Of a stretch of 64,000 nucleotides of DNA, positions 52,283 to 61,662 are shown piece by piece. Origin of the DNA: Laterigemmans sp052161645 (GTDB taxonomy: Bacteria; Planctomycetota; Planctomycetia; Pirellulales; Pirellulaceae); NCBI GenBank assembly GCA_052161645.1, contig CP197414.1, one strand, 5' to 3'. The notes under the pieces are model-generated. The model had not been told where the DNA came from. It did no database searches and saw nothing but the letters and a program-made list of their open reading frames with translations. The translations under genes were made by a program, and so were the position numbers. Each line of letters starts with the position of its first letter. Within the stretch, counting starts at the first letter, position 1.

Positions 52283-53720
52283 CAATGGTTATCTCCTGGT
52301 AGCAGCTCGGTTCAACCGAGACAGTCTTGGATAAATTCTGGTTGCCCGATATTAGCTGACGCTGAATCAATTCAGCTGAGATCCAGTGTGCAACGTAATC
52401 TGCCGAGTCAAGCACTCCGTTGAGCGTCGAGTCGAAAAGGTAATCACCAACGAACATGAGTTCTGGATGTTGCTGGGGTTCGGGTTGGTGACGTTGATCG
52501 TGTGGCAGCGGATGTCGGCCAGCCGGAATCGCATTCACCGCGTTGGCCCAGCGATGGATACGCCCTTCCAAGAACTCGGCACGTCCTGACTCCAGCCAGC
52601 TAGGAAGCGAATCCAGAGCTGCTTCGATCAGCGCGTCATCAGACCAGTTGACGCGAGCGGTCGCTGCCTCACCGGCAACCAACCAACCAAGCACTCCATG
52701 CTTGGGTTCGGGTACACGAGATGATTCATCGTAGAGACAGGAACCATCGAATTGGTCCAGCATCCAAAACGAATCCTGCAAATGGCGGTGCCAGAATCTC
52801 GATTTGAACAACAAGGTGATCCGCAGGTAATGAGCTGGAAAATGGTAGTGTTTCAGGTGCCGGTCAACTGCTTGCTCCAGAATTCGATCGGGGAACATGA
52901 GCGACGGGATAGCATCATGAGGCAATGCAATAACGACCCAGTCAAAGTCCTCGCTGATGGTTCCCTCCGACATCAAGCGACTCGTTACTTGGTACTTCCG
53001 CCCATCCTTCTTAGCGACCGATAAGACTGGGCGATTGGTATGAATAGTTGCCTGCAAACGCCGCACAAGCTCCTGAGGGAACCGTTCGTTGCCACCGTCG
53101 ATCCCGTAAAGTGCCATGTATGCAGGATCATTCATTAAGTAGTTATGAAGCCCGTAGCGCAGACTAGTTTTGTCAGGCTCTGTTGCCAAATCGCTATGAA
53201 TTTGAACTGCAATGTATCGGCGCGCGTTGTCGTCTTGAAGATGGTTAAGGAATGGTTCAAAGGAAGCCATCGTCGCTTGCAGATCAAGGCCCCCCTCGGG
53301 GTCATCCGACGAACAGAACGCCTGGGGCCCGACGGCATCTCGAGCGAGACAGTCAAACCGCATCAATTCACTGCGTGCGAATTCGCCGAATCGCGATGCA
53401 ACATCGTCCAAGTTTGCAATCACACAGTCGTCCAAGATACAGGCTGCCCCGCCCATGGAGCGAACGGGAAGGCCGAGTTCCTGAATCAACTCCTTTAACG
53501 GATCTTCGCCGAAATGCGAGTAGTCATAAAATTCAGCAGCTCCTGCCTCATAGCGCACATTTGCGGATTGAAATGACGGCGTGATAATTTTTCCGCCAGT
53601 CCGCCCCGAGGCTTCGAAGACCGTGATCTGGATCGGGACTGCTGAGATCTGCTCAAGTCGGTAGGCGGTCATCAGACCTCCCGGCCCCCCTCCTATAACA
53701 GCAATTTTTACAGAGGACAT
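52275..53720 (-). CDS. Flavin-containing amine-oxidase-like protein
   Basis: 481 residues. An N-terminal FAD-binding Rossmann motif (KIAVIGGGPGGLMTAYRLE) and the GRTGGK loop are followed by a substrate domain. Near the C-terminus ELMFVGDYLFDSTLNGVLDSADY is the second FAD-contact block of amine oxidases, phytoene desaturases and protoporphyrinogen oxidases. Likely an oxidase or desaturase acting on an amine or isoprenoid; the substrate is unknown. Overlaps the RMD1-like gene, an unusual partner, and starts with ATG. Confidence 0.8.
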   Translation of the reverse strand: MSSVKIAVIGGGPGGLMTAYRLEQISAVPIQITVFEASGRTGGKIITPSFQSANVRYEAGAAEFYDYSHFGEDPLKELIQELGLPVRSMGGAACILDDCVIANLDDVASRFGEFARSELMRFDCLARDAVGPQAFCSSDDPEGGLDLQATMASFEPFLNHLQDDNARRYIAVQIHSDLATEPDKTSLRYGLHNYLMNDPAYMALYGIDGGNERFPQELVRRLQATIHTNRPVLSVAKKDGRKYQVTSRLMSEGTISEDFDWVVIALPHDAIPSLMFPDRILEQAVDRHLKHYHFPAHYLRITLLFKSRFWHRHLQDSFWMLDQFDGSCLYDESSRVPEPKHGVLGWLVAGEAATARVNWSDDALIEAALDSLPSWLESGRAEFLEGRIHRWANAVNAIPAGRHPLPHDQRHQPEPQQHPELMFVGDYLFDSTLNGVLDSADYVAHWISAELIQRQLISGNQNLSKTVSVEPSCYQEITIDE

Positions 53721-53897
53721 TCAAACACTTTAAAACGCATAGGATAAAGACGAGGGAGATACCCAGCTTCCCGGAACCTCAAACAGGCAAGCAATCGAAA
53801 CTAGGGTTTACCAAACTCAGTTGGTCGAATTCACGCTGTTCGGGGCACCATTCACGAGCCCAATTCATAGGCCAACCACAGGCCTCAGCAAAACCCT

Positions 53898-54962
53898 TTA
53901 TTCAGAATTCAGACCAGGCCACTCCACGTCGCCACCTCCGGCGCCCAGTCTTCCGGGTCCCGGCCTGCCAGTGCCCGGCCTGCCAGCGCCCGGCCTGCCA
54001 GTGCGGGGTCTACCAGCACCGGGGCTGCCTGGTCCAGGGCCGCCGGCCCTTCCGCCACCTCGCTGAAAATCTGCCGAAGGGGTTCCACGATGAAAGCGAG
54101 GAACAACAGGCCATTCCTCTGTCATGAAATAGGCATAAGTGCCTGCGGGAAATTCAGGAGTGACGGTCTGACGTCCATTACATTCGTCGAGGTCTCCGCT
54201 TCCCGCGACGAATTCATAGTCTTGGATGAAGGTGCCGTCATATTTGCCACCAGGAGCATTGCCGGCTGGGCGATCACCCTTTTTGAGCTGGTAACTTGAC
54301 GTGAGCTTTTCGATAGTTGAGTTCGGTTCTTGCGGGTTGCTATAACCGTAAACTGCGTAAATCGGGAATCCATCAGCGGCCCATCCGATCAATGGAGAAT
54401 GCTCACTTGATTTCAGCTTCACCGTATCCAGCAGCCCAGTCGGGAGTCCGTGGTAGTGATATTTCCCGTTCGGCTGGACATGGGCATGCGAAACGTCGAT
54501 TCCCAAAGCGATTGCCCCGGAGAGAGGTTCGTAACGCCAATTTCGATCTCCAGCGTAGACCTCGGCGGCGGACGGGTCGAAAGGCACGCCGTTGATAGCA
54601 ACTCCAAACTCCCCATTCATCGGCGTTGCTTCGTCGGCAACCTGCGGATGTGCGGGGATACGGTATTCCAATCGTTGGGGCGTCATGCGGTTTGGATTTC
54701 CGCGACTTGGAAATTGGCCGACTTTGTGAGCTGGAATCGCATTCGCTATGATAATACGCTGGTCGCCGACAACTTTGATTGAAACCGCACTGTCAACATC
54801 GGGTGTCACCGTCGAAGGCTGCGGAATGAGTTGCCCTTTTTCATTGACGCGGTGAGTTCGCTGTGCCAGGGCAACACTCGGCATTGCGAGTGCAAGGGCG
54901 GCAAGCGCCAGTGCTCCAAATACTAGAGTGCAAGGGCGGAAACTAGCTGTGGAATTCTTCAC
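53898..54962 (-). CDS. YHYH-domain secreted protein with Gly/Arg/Pro tail
   Basis: 354 residues from a GTG at 54962 with a strong GAGGAG ribosome site seven bases upstream. A signal peptide (GALALAALALAMPSVALAQ) precedes the YHYH domain, with NGKYHYHGLPTGLL near 170 and GWAADGFPIYAVYG. YHYH proteins are secreted and poorly characterised. The last 60 residues are a five-residue repeat of G, R and P (GAGRPGTGRP), unlike the core, positively charged and probably disordered. Confidence 0.8.
   Translation of the reverse strand: MKNSTASFRPCTLVFGALALAALALAMPSVALAQRTHRVNEKGQLIPQPSTVTPDVDSAVSIKVVGDQRIIIANAIPAHKVGQFPSRGNPNRMTPQRLEYRIPAHPQVADEATPMNGEFGVAINGVPFDPSAAEVYAGDRNWRYEPLSGAIALGIDVSHAHVQPNGKYHYHGLPTGLLDTVKLKSSEHSPLIGWAADGFPIYAVYGYSNPQEPNSTIEKLTSSYQLKKGDRPAGNAPGGKYDGTFIQDYEFVAGSGDLDECNGRQTVTPEFPAGTYAYFMTEEWPVVPRFHRGTPSADFQRGGGRAGGPGPGSPGAGRPRTGRPGAGRPGTGRPGPGRLGAGGGDVEWPGLNSE
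53961..54035. repeat. 15-bp tandem repeat encoding a pentapeptide
   Basis: Five units with 15-bp period (first unit CGGCCTGCCAGTGCC); the later ones diverge. In-frame in the YHYH gene, so copy-number change would only lengthen or shorten the GxGRP tail. Confidence 0.75.
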
Positions 54963-55257
54963 AATAAGCTCCTCTTCTAGAAATCAAATAAGTTACATTT
55001 TGAAAATGTGTGCTAAGCTGTGCGACAAGCGAAACGCGGAACACAAGCTGAAAATCACAGCACACTTCGGCCAGCGAAGATTCATGCGTCGTTGACCACG
55101 CAATGGGGCCAAATTTTTTAAAAAATGGCAATTTCCAGACACGCCACTAAACAGATGCTGAGCAGGCGGTCGAAGCGTGGGTTAGCAAATCAATCCGCTG
55201 CAGTATTTTTTTAGGAAAATCTCCGCCATTTTAAACTAGGCAGGCAACAACAACGCG

Positions 55258-55818
55258 ATGAACGGCGAAGTGACCCAGGTTCTGCACCAAATTCAAAACG
55301 GCGACCAGCAGGCAGGCAGTCAATTGCTGCCGTTGGTGTACATGGAGCTTCGTCGCCTTGCTTCGCGTAAAATGCTTCACGAGAAGTCGTCTCACACGCT
55401 ACAACCAACGGCCCTGGTGCACGAGGCCTTTCTTCGTCTGGTGGGGGGAGAGCATGCTCAGTCCTGGGACTGTCGCGCGCATTTTTTCGCAGCTGCGGCT
55501 GAGGCGATGCGACGAATTTTAATTGAATGCGCGCGGCGGAAAAGCACGGAGAAGCGCGGCGGTGATAGGCAACGCGTCGAACTTCCGATCGACGATGCGG
55601 CTGTCGCTTCTGAAGACTTGGAATGGTTGTTGGCTCTTGACGAAGCATTAACGAAGCTGGCTTCCGAAGATGCTGACTTGGCACGCATCGTCCAGTTGCG
55701 GTACTTTACGGGCATGACCGTCGACCAGACGGCAGAACTGCTGGACGTTTCGCCCCGGACAATCAAACGCAATTGGACGTATGCTCGAGCGTGGCTCCGT
55801 CGGGAAATGGAGGGATGA
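55258..55818 (+). CDS. ECF-type sigma factor (TIGR02999-like)
   Basis: 186 residues. Region 2 is seen in LLPLVYMELRRLASRKM and the family-specific LQPTALVHEAFLRLV and HFFAAAAEAMRRILIECARRK, which mark the TIGR02999 sigma branch of planctomycetes and acidobacteria. Region 4 is LARIVQLRYFTGMTVDQTAELLDVSPRTIKRNWTYARAWLRRE. It is followed after 3 bp by a Ser/Thr kinase, the usual partner in this family. Start ATG at 55258. Confidence 0.88.
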   Translation: MNGEVTQVLHQIQNGDQQAGSQLLPLVYMELRRLASRKMLHEKSSHTLQPTALVHEAFLRLVGGEHAQSWDCRAHFFAAAAEAMRRILIECARRKSTEKRGGDRQRVELPIDDAAVASEDLEWLLALDEALTKLASEDADLARIVQLRYFTGMTVDQTAELLDVSPRTIKRNWTYARAWLRREMEG

Positions 55819-55821
55819 GCT

Positions 55822-58122
55822 GTGCTGCGATCTGAGAAAACAATTTTTCTGCAAGCATTGGAACAACTGGGGCCAGCTGAACGCATCGCTTACCTTGATC
55901 AGGCCTGTGGTGACGACGCCACGTTAAGGGCATCTGTCGAGCAGTTACTGGAAGCGAGCGAATTACCCGGTAACCTGCTGGATCAACCGCCAATCTCGTT
56001 GCCCTTTCCTGAGGCAGAACTTTTGTCGGGCAATCAGTTGATTGGCCAAACGATTGGCGTCTATCGACTAATGGAGCAAATCGGCGAAGGTGGATTCGGG
56101 CTTGTCTTCGTCGCTCAACAGGAGCAACCGATCCGTCGCAAAGTAGCGCTCAAGATTGTTAAACCGGGCACGGGATCGAGAGAGGTGATCGCTCGATTTG
56201 AAGCCGAACGACAGGCTGTCGCGATGATGGATCATCCCAACATCGCTCGCATTTTCGATGCCGGTGTAACTCCCGATGGTCGCCCCTATTTTGTGATGGA
56301 GCTTGTGCGTGGAACGCCGATCGTGGAATTCGCGGATTGTTGCAGAATGACGATCATTGAACGACTAAAACTGTTCATCGATGTTTGCTCAGCTGTCCAG
56401 CACGCCCATCAAAAAGGCGTGATTCATCGCGATATCAAGCCTTCCAACGTGATGGTAACCCTGCATGACGAAAAGCCTATTGTCAAAGTCATTGACTTTG
56501 GTATTGCGAAAGCTATTGGCCAGTCGTTGACAGATAAGACTATTTATACTCGCTTTTTCTCAATGATCGGCACTCCGCTTTACATGAGTCCCGAGCAAGC
56601 GGAGATGAACGGACTGGATGTCGACACGCGGAGCGATATCTACTCGTTGGGAGTACTGCTGTATGAACTACTCAGTGGCACAACGCCCTTCGAACGCGAA
56701 CGACTTGACTCTGCGGGGCTTGATGAAATGCGGCGGATCATTCGCGAAGAGGAACCGCCACGGCCGAGCAGACGAGTGACCATGTTTGGCGACAGGCTCA
56801 CTACCATTTCAGCATACCGACAGGTCAGTAACAGTCAGTTTTCAGCCTCGCTTGACGGCGACCTTGATTGGATCGTGATGAAGGCGATCGATAAGGACCG
56901 CGTCCGCCGATATGACTCGGCTACTGCAATGTCAACTGACGTTTCAAGATTTCTAGAGCAACAGCCGATCGAAGCTCGCCCACCTAGTATGAGCTATCGC
57001 CTGCGAAAATTCGCCAGACGCAATCGAGTGGTTCTTTCCACCGGGGTCGTTGTATTTCTTTCAATGTCTCTGGGGACTGTCGTGAGCCTGTGGCAGATGC
57101 GACTTGCCATGCAGGAACGCAATGCTAAGGAAATGGCTCTACAGGAAATTGAACAGTTTTCAGCCAACGTGACGAAAGCACATGCGGCGATTGCTATCGC
57201 TGAAACCTATGCCGACTCGCAGCAATGGCAGCAGGCAAGAAATCAGTTTGACACTGCAGTTCAACAGCAACCAAGCTACTATCTTCCATATGTCAGTCGC
57301 GCGCAATTCTTTATTCGCTTGAACCTATGGGAGGAAGCAGCGGACGACTACGCCAAAGCCATCGAATTGGGAGCGGCGACCGACACGCCGCCATGGTGGG
57401 GAACTGCCTCCCTGTTCGCATGGACGGATCACAACGCGGCACTTGCTGGCTTGTCAGCTCCCCTCGAACAGCGGATCGCCGCAGGCCAGAGAATCGAAAG
57501 CTGGGAGTATTTACGTTTAGGTCTGGCAACTCCTGGCCAGCTAAGTTCTGCATCATATGCAGAACTCGCGAAAACCGCAGAAGCATGGCTCGGCGACATG
57601 CGTCGGCCGGGCTCACGCAGAATGCCCACCCGCAGTCATCAGCCACAGCATCGACGTGCCCCCACCGGAGACGCAGGCGTCTCACGGCCACCCAGAACAG
57701 GACAACGGAACTTGCCTGACCCAGGATTTCTACCAAGACCTGTCTGCGAATACGTCTGCGGCCTCGCGCATCTGAGGGCTGGCGACTTCCAGCGGGCCAT
57801 CGAGCGATTGAGAGAATCTGAAAACAACAACTGGCCCGGTGTCGGACTGATCCAAGCACCACTTGCAATCGCTTACGCCGCCACAAATCGCCAAGAGGAA
57901 GCGTTGCCTGCACTGCAGGAGTCGCATGCGGCTATTATTCGAGCGGCCAGTAATCTGCTAACCGACGATGGGCGTCGACGAACTCAAACACCGTGGTTTG
58001 ACTTCATTGAGCAGCTGCAGATTCATCGAGAAGCAACCTTGACAGTGACTGGAGTAATCCCCGGTAATTTCGAGCTGCTCGAACAACTCCGCCTGCAGGC
58101 TCTTGACCAAATTCAGCATTGA
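55822..58122 (+). CDS. Ser/Thr protein kinase with TPR-like C-terminus
   Basis: 766 residues, starting with GTG at 55822, three bases after the sigma-factor stop. The short N-terminal domain (IFLQALEQLGPAERIAYLDQAC) is the one usually found in kinases next to this sigma family. Kinase domain at about 75-370: GEGGFGLVF, VALKIV, HRDIKPSNVMV, VIDFGIAK, YMSPEQA. A membrane helix near 408-430 follows, then TPR-like repeats (QQWQQARNQFDTAV, LWEEAADDYAKAIELG, AGDFQRAIERLRES). Residues about 595-640 are abnormally Arg/Pro/His-rich without TPR pattern, which may reflect two compensating frameshifts or a local insertion. Confidence 0.82.
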   Translation: MLRSEKTIFLQALEQLGPAERIAYLDQACGDDATLRASVEQLLEASELPGNLLDQPPISLPFPEAELLSGNQLIGQTIGVYRLMEQIGEGGFGLVFVAQQEQPIRRKVALKIVKPGTGSREVIARFEAERQAVAMMDHPNIARIFDAGVTPDGRPYFVMELVRGTPIVEFADCCRMTIIERLKLFIDVCSAVQHAHQKGVIHRDIKPSNVMVTLHDEKPIVKVIDFGIAKAIGQSLTDKTIYTRFFSMIGTPLYMSPEQAEMNGLDVDTRSDIYSLGVLLYELLSGTTPFERERLDSAGLDEMRRIIREEEPPRPSRRVTMFGDRLTTISAYRQVSNSQFSASLDGDLDWIVMKAIDKDRVRRYDSATAMSTDVSRFLEQQPIEARPPSMSYRLRKFARRNRVVLSTGVVVFLSMSLGTVVSLWQMRLAMQERNAKEMALQEIEQFSANVTKAHAAIAIAETYADSQQWQQARNQFDTAVQQQPSYYLPYVSRAQFFIRLNLWEEAADDYAKAIELGAATDTPPWWGTASLFAWTDHNAALAGLSAPLEQRIAAGQRIESWEYLRLGLATPGQLSSASYAELAKTAEAWLGDMRRPGSRRMPTRSHQPQHRRAPTGDAGVSRPPRTGQRNLPDPGFLPRPVCEYVCGLAHLRAGDFQRAIERLRESENNNWPGVGLIQAPLAIAYAATNRQEEALPALQESHAAIIRAASNLLTDDGRRRTQTPWFDFIEQLQIHREATLTVTGVIPGNFELLEQLRLQALDQIQH

Positions 58123-58210
58123 CCTCATCTCCGCACATGCGTCGAGACGAATCAAGCTCAAACATATTGAAAAAACATATCGGGAACAGGCCTCGCCACA
58201 CACATCGCGA

Positions 58211-58273
58211 GGACAGGAGGACAGGAGGACAGGGACAGGTTTTGTTGAGGTCGCGGCGAAGACAGGGACAGGT
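58211..58273. repeat. GGACAGG-type short repeats
   Basis: Three AGGACAGG units in tandem from 58210, then GACAGGGACAGGT at about 58228-58240 and again at 58261-58273. The rest of the 58123-58487 gap shows no gene. The repeats lie 0.2 kb downstream of the RAYT-like gene. Confidence 0.65.
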
Positions 58274-58487
58274 CGCGGTGATATAGTCTGAACATGGGCG
58301 ACGGGAGGAATTTTGGGCTGGCGACGGTCCTGCCGTAGGAAAAATTGGGCGAAGGGAGGCAAACTACGCTTGTTTTTGCCGAATTCTTGTCTTTCGGCGC
58401 ACACCTTCAGCCCCAACCAACGGCTAAATCTTTTTTTTGGCCGGAGACTCGGTGCCGATCCGCTGTCAACCGCAATCGACTCGCGGG

Positions 58488-59570
58488 CTATGTGGGGGCC
58501 AGCGGTTCCGTACTCGCTTGATCCTCCCGCGACGGCGTGTTGCGGGCAAGGAACTTCATGCTGGCGATCAAAGCGTGACCACCCAAGTCAGCGTTGCTCC
58601 GCCTACGCAATTCTTTGATCTGCTCCCGCAATCCATCCACATCAATCGGCTGGCCACTCCGCCAACAAACCTCACGCATCTGCTCCGCAGTTAACGCTGG
58701 ATGGCTTTGCAAATTGGGTCGCGCCTGGATCGCCAATTGCCACAACAAATTGACGTAAGAAGCGAAAGTCATCGGCAAACAACCCAGGTCCTCTTCCATC
58801 TGCCGGCGACGCTCCTGCACTTCCTCCAGCGTCAGATCGTTAACGACCGCCACCGGTAAACCGTCCGCTTCCCCAAACAATTCAATCGGCGAAAGCCAAT
58901 CCGACGAATCCACCGCGCTCCCATCAAGCGTCTCCAGCCGCTCGCGAATCGAAACCATGGCGTTAGGATCGTCGAGCGAATCGACGAGGTGGGCTTTCAG
59001 CGGATTGAGATCAACGTAAGCCATGCAGGCCAATACGTGCTCTTGCTCTTCGAGCGCATTGAGCTTAAAACGTTCCTCAAAGAAGTGACCTGTACACTCG
59101 TCCTCAATGTTACACTTGCGAGCTACGGTCTGACACATCAGCTTGACGAACCAAGAGATATCGGAAAGCCGCACCCTGAGTGCTTTTACATACTCGGGCT
59201 CGCTGAGGATCGCATCGATTTCACACTCCCGAATTTTCCCGCCATTGTTTCCTCGAGTCGGTTTCCTCGAAGTGATCGACAGCCAGCGGATGGCTACTTG
59301 GCGATCGGACATCTGCTCGACCAAGTCGGGCCGGTTCCTGATGACGCAGTGCCAATGATTTGGCATGATAGCATAGGACAGTAAGTCTAGGCAGAATTTT
59401 TCAATTAGAAACTTCATCCGCGCACGAAACCATTCTCTGCGGTGTGAGTGGTCGACTCCGGTGAGCGGATCAACGCCGTGGAGATAGCTTCTGCGAGTGG
59501 TACGGTTGAAACAGTGGTAGACGCCGTGCTGAGTGGGATCGTAGACGGCGGAACGGGCACCGCGAGGCAT
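58488..59570 (-). CDS. REP-associated tyrosine transposase (RAYT-like, Y1_Tnp)
   Basis: 360 residues from the ATG at 59570 (MPRGARSAVYDP). The HUH motif is HWH in MPNHWHCVIRNRP near residue 80, the signature of Y1 transposases that cut single-stranded DNA. The usual RAYT segments HGVYHCFNRTTRRSYL and ACMAYVDLNPLKA are present. The C-terminal extension of about 150 residues is typical of planctomycete copies. No terminal repeats or direct target duplications are seen, so it is probably a domesticated single gene acting on REP-like repeats. Confidence 0.85.
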   Translation of the reverse strand: MPRGARSAVYDPTQHGVYHCFNRTTRRSYLHGVDPLTGVDHSHRREWFRARMKFLIEKFCLDLLSYAIMPNHWHCVIRNRPDLVEQMSDRQVAIRWLSITSRKPTRGNNGGKIRECEIDAILSEPEYVKALRVRLSDISWFVKLMCQTVARKCNIEDECTGHFFEERFKLNALEEQEHVLACMAYVDLNPLKAHLVDSLDDPNAMVSIRERLETLDGSAVDSSDWLSPIELFGEADGLPVAVVNDLTLEEVQERRRQMEEDLGCLPMTFASYVNLLWQLAIQARPNLQSHPALTAEQMREVCWRSGQPIDVDGLREQIKELRRRSNADLGGHALIASMKFLARNTPSREDQASTEPLAPT

Positions 59571-59751
59571 AGCAAACCCTCCAGAAAGTGGAAACAACTG
59601 GAACTGTACGCCCGCATCTTAGCAAATTTCCGCGCATACCCAACCCCCTGCCGGGAGAATTTCAAAAATAACCAATGAACACATTGACACAGCTTGATTG
59701 ACTACAAAATTTACCCTGGTAGTTATCTCGCCGGCATCAGCTCTTAATTAC

Positions 59752-60999
59752 TTAGCACCGCCCCACCACCAGCGAGGCGTTGTGCCCGCCGAACCCAAAG
59801 CTATTGCTGAGCACATGGTCGATCGTCATGGGACGAGCTTCGTTGGGAACGAAATCAAGATCGCAATCGGTATCAGCCTGATGGTGATTGATCGTTGGCG
59901 GGGCAGTTTGATAAAGCATTGCCTGTAAGCATGCAGCCAACTCCACCGCACCGCTCGCTCCCAACAAGTGCCCCACTTGACTCTTCGTACTGCTGACAGC
60001 GATCGACTTTGCATGGCCGCCAAAAACACGATGAATGGCTGCCACCTCCGCGCGATCACCCAGCGGAGTGCTGGTGCCGTGCGCATTGATGTATTGAATG
60101 TCGCCAACGCTGAGTCCAGCATCTTGAATTGCCATTTCCATCGCGACCGCGGCACCGCCTCCGTCTTCTCGGGGTGATGTAATGTGATAACCGTCGCTAC
60201 TAATGCCACCTCCCATCAAATAGGCCAACGGTGCACGACCGTGAGACTTCGCATGATCGGCTGATTCCAGAATAAAGGCCGCTGACCCTTCGGCCATCAC
60301 AAATCCATCCCGTTCCGCGTCCCACGGGCGCGAAGCTGCCGTGGGATCATCGTTGCGGGTCGATAGAGCCTGCATCCGCGCAAAACCACTGATCGCAATC
60401 GGAACGATCGCCGCTTCGGCGCCCCCGGCAATCATTAAGTCGGCTTGACCACTGCGAATCATCCGCAACGCATCGACAATCGATTGATTCGCCGAAGCAC
60501 AAGCGGTTGCGACGCAGGTCGTGGGCCCCTGTAACCCGTACTGGATGGATACCAGACCACTGGCGCTGTTGGCCAGCAACTTAGGAATTGTGTATGGCGA
60601 GACCCGGCGCGGCCCCCCTTCGAGCAGACGACTGTGCTGATCTTCCAACTCTTGCAAACCGCCAATCGCACTGCCCATCGCCACCCCGCAGCGAGTGCGG
60701 TCAATGGAGGCAAAGTCCAATCCGGCATGCCGGACCGCCTGCTCGCTGGACCACAGCGCAAATTGGCAAAAACGATCCAGCCGCTTGCGATCCTTGCTGT
60801 CAAACATCTCCCCGCTAATCGCTTCCCAATTCTTCACCTCGCCAGCAAAATGAACTGGCAAGTAATTCGCATCAAAACGTTCAATCAGCGATATCCCACT
60901 CTCACCCGCAATCAACCGTTGCCAAAAATTTGCCAAGTCACAACCCAGGGGACTGGCCAAACCATAGCCAGTGATTACCACATCCCGATTTCCGCTCAT
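59752..60999 (-). CDS. fabF: Beta-ketoacyl-ACP synthase II (FabF-like)
   Basis: 415 residues, full length. Condenses malonyl-ACP with acyl-ACP in fatty-acid elongation. The Cys-His-His catalytic set is visible: VATACASANQ (Cys), NAHGTSTPLGD (His) and GHLLGASGAVE (His). FGFGGHNASLV is the family's C-terminal block. No acpP or fabG lies nearby, so it could also serve polyketide-like chemistry. Start ATG. Confidence 0.88.
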   Translation of the reverse strand: MSGNRDVVITGYGLASPLGCDLANFWQRLIAGESGISLIERFDANYLPVHFAGEVKNWEAISGEMFDSKDRKRLDRFCQFALWSSEQAVRHAGLDFASIDRTRCGVAMGSAIGGLQELEDQHSRLLEGGPRRVSPYTIPKLLANSASGLVSIQYGLQGPTTCVATACASANQSIVDALRMIRSGQADLMIAGGAEAAIVPIAISGFARMQALSTRNDDPTAASRPWDAERDGFVMAEGSAAFILESADHAKSHGRAPLAYLMGGGISSDGYHITSPREDGGGAAVAMEMAIQDAGLSVGDIQYINAHGTSTPLGDRAEVAAIHRVFGGHAKSIAVSSTKSQVGHLLGASGAVELAACLQAMLYQTAPPTINHHQADTDCDLDFVPNEARPMTIDHVLSNSFGFGGHNASLVVGRC

Positions 61000-61120
61000 T
61001 GGGGTACCGATCTATCCAAGGTGTTTTGAGGAATCGCTAAAAGGTGCTGTCATAAAAAGACCATTGCGGGCGAGGCAAACAACCGCTAACTGGCCGCCCC
61101 GTCCAGCCGCGCTCTCAATG

Positions 61121-61603
61121 CTAAGGGCTGATTGGCAATTCAAACAGGCCAGCTCGCCAAGCAGCCAAGAATTGTGGCATGCTGGGAAGCAATCCAGCCT
61201 GCTTACTCAACTGCTCCGGCGACAACCAAAACACCTCAGCTACTTCGGCCGGATTGGGGACAGGAACTGCGTCCGCGGCAATCTCTGCTGTCCACCAGGA
61301 GAGCGCCGTTCCCCAACTAGTCACGCTGTCCCAGACCTGCTCCACTGGTCGCACGTCCAGGCTCAACTCTTCATCCATTTCCCGAATCAACGCTTCCGCG
61401 GAGCTCTCCCCAGCTTCAATGCCCCCGCCAGCGAAGCAGATCAGCCCCGGAGCCGCCACTTGTTGCGATCGGCGGATGACGAGAAAGGTGTTATCGCGCA
61501 AGATAATAGCCACGACCCCGCGACGCCCACGCGGATTCGGGGCGCCAACGGGGAATGAGATCGCCGGCCTGTGGTCCTCGTTCGATGTCACGCGATTCCT
61601 CAT
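61121..61603 (-). CDS. Nudix hydrolase
   Basis: 160 residues. The Nudix box is intact (GGGIEAGESSAEALIREMDEEL), so a diphosphate-linked nucleotide is the likely substrate. VVAIILRDNTFLVIRRS is the usual first strand. The C-terminus is helical. Substrate unknown. It diverges from the CCA-adding enzyme gene, with about 60 bp between starts. Confidence 0.85.
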   Translation of the reverse strand: MRNRVTSNEDHRPAISFPVGAPNPRGRRGVVAIILRDNTFLVIRRSQQVAAPGLICFAGGGIEAGESSAEALIREMDEELSLDVRPVEQVWDSVTSWGTALSWWTAEIAADAVPVPNPAEVAEVFWLSPEQLSKQAGLLPSMPQFLAAWRAGLFELPISP

Positions 61604-61662
61604 TAGTTACAGATTATCCCTTCCATCGCCTCGACTCGCAGCCCAGAACAAACGCACCATTC

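Noticed and set aside
58488..59570. Complete insertion sequence around the RAYT-like gene
   Set aside because: No terminal inverted repeats, no target-site duplication and no second orf; best seen as a single RAYT gene.
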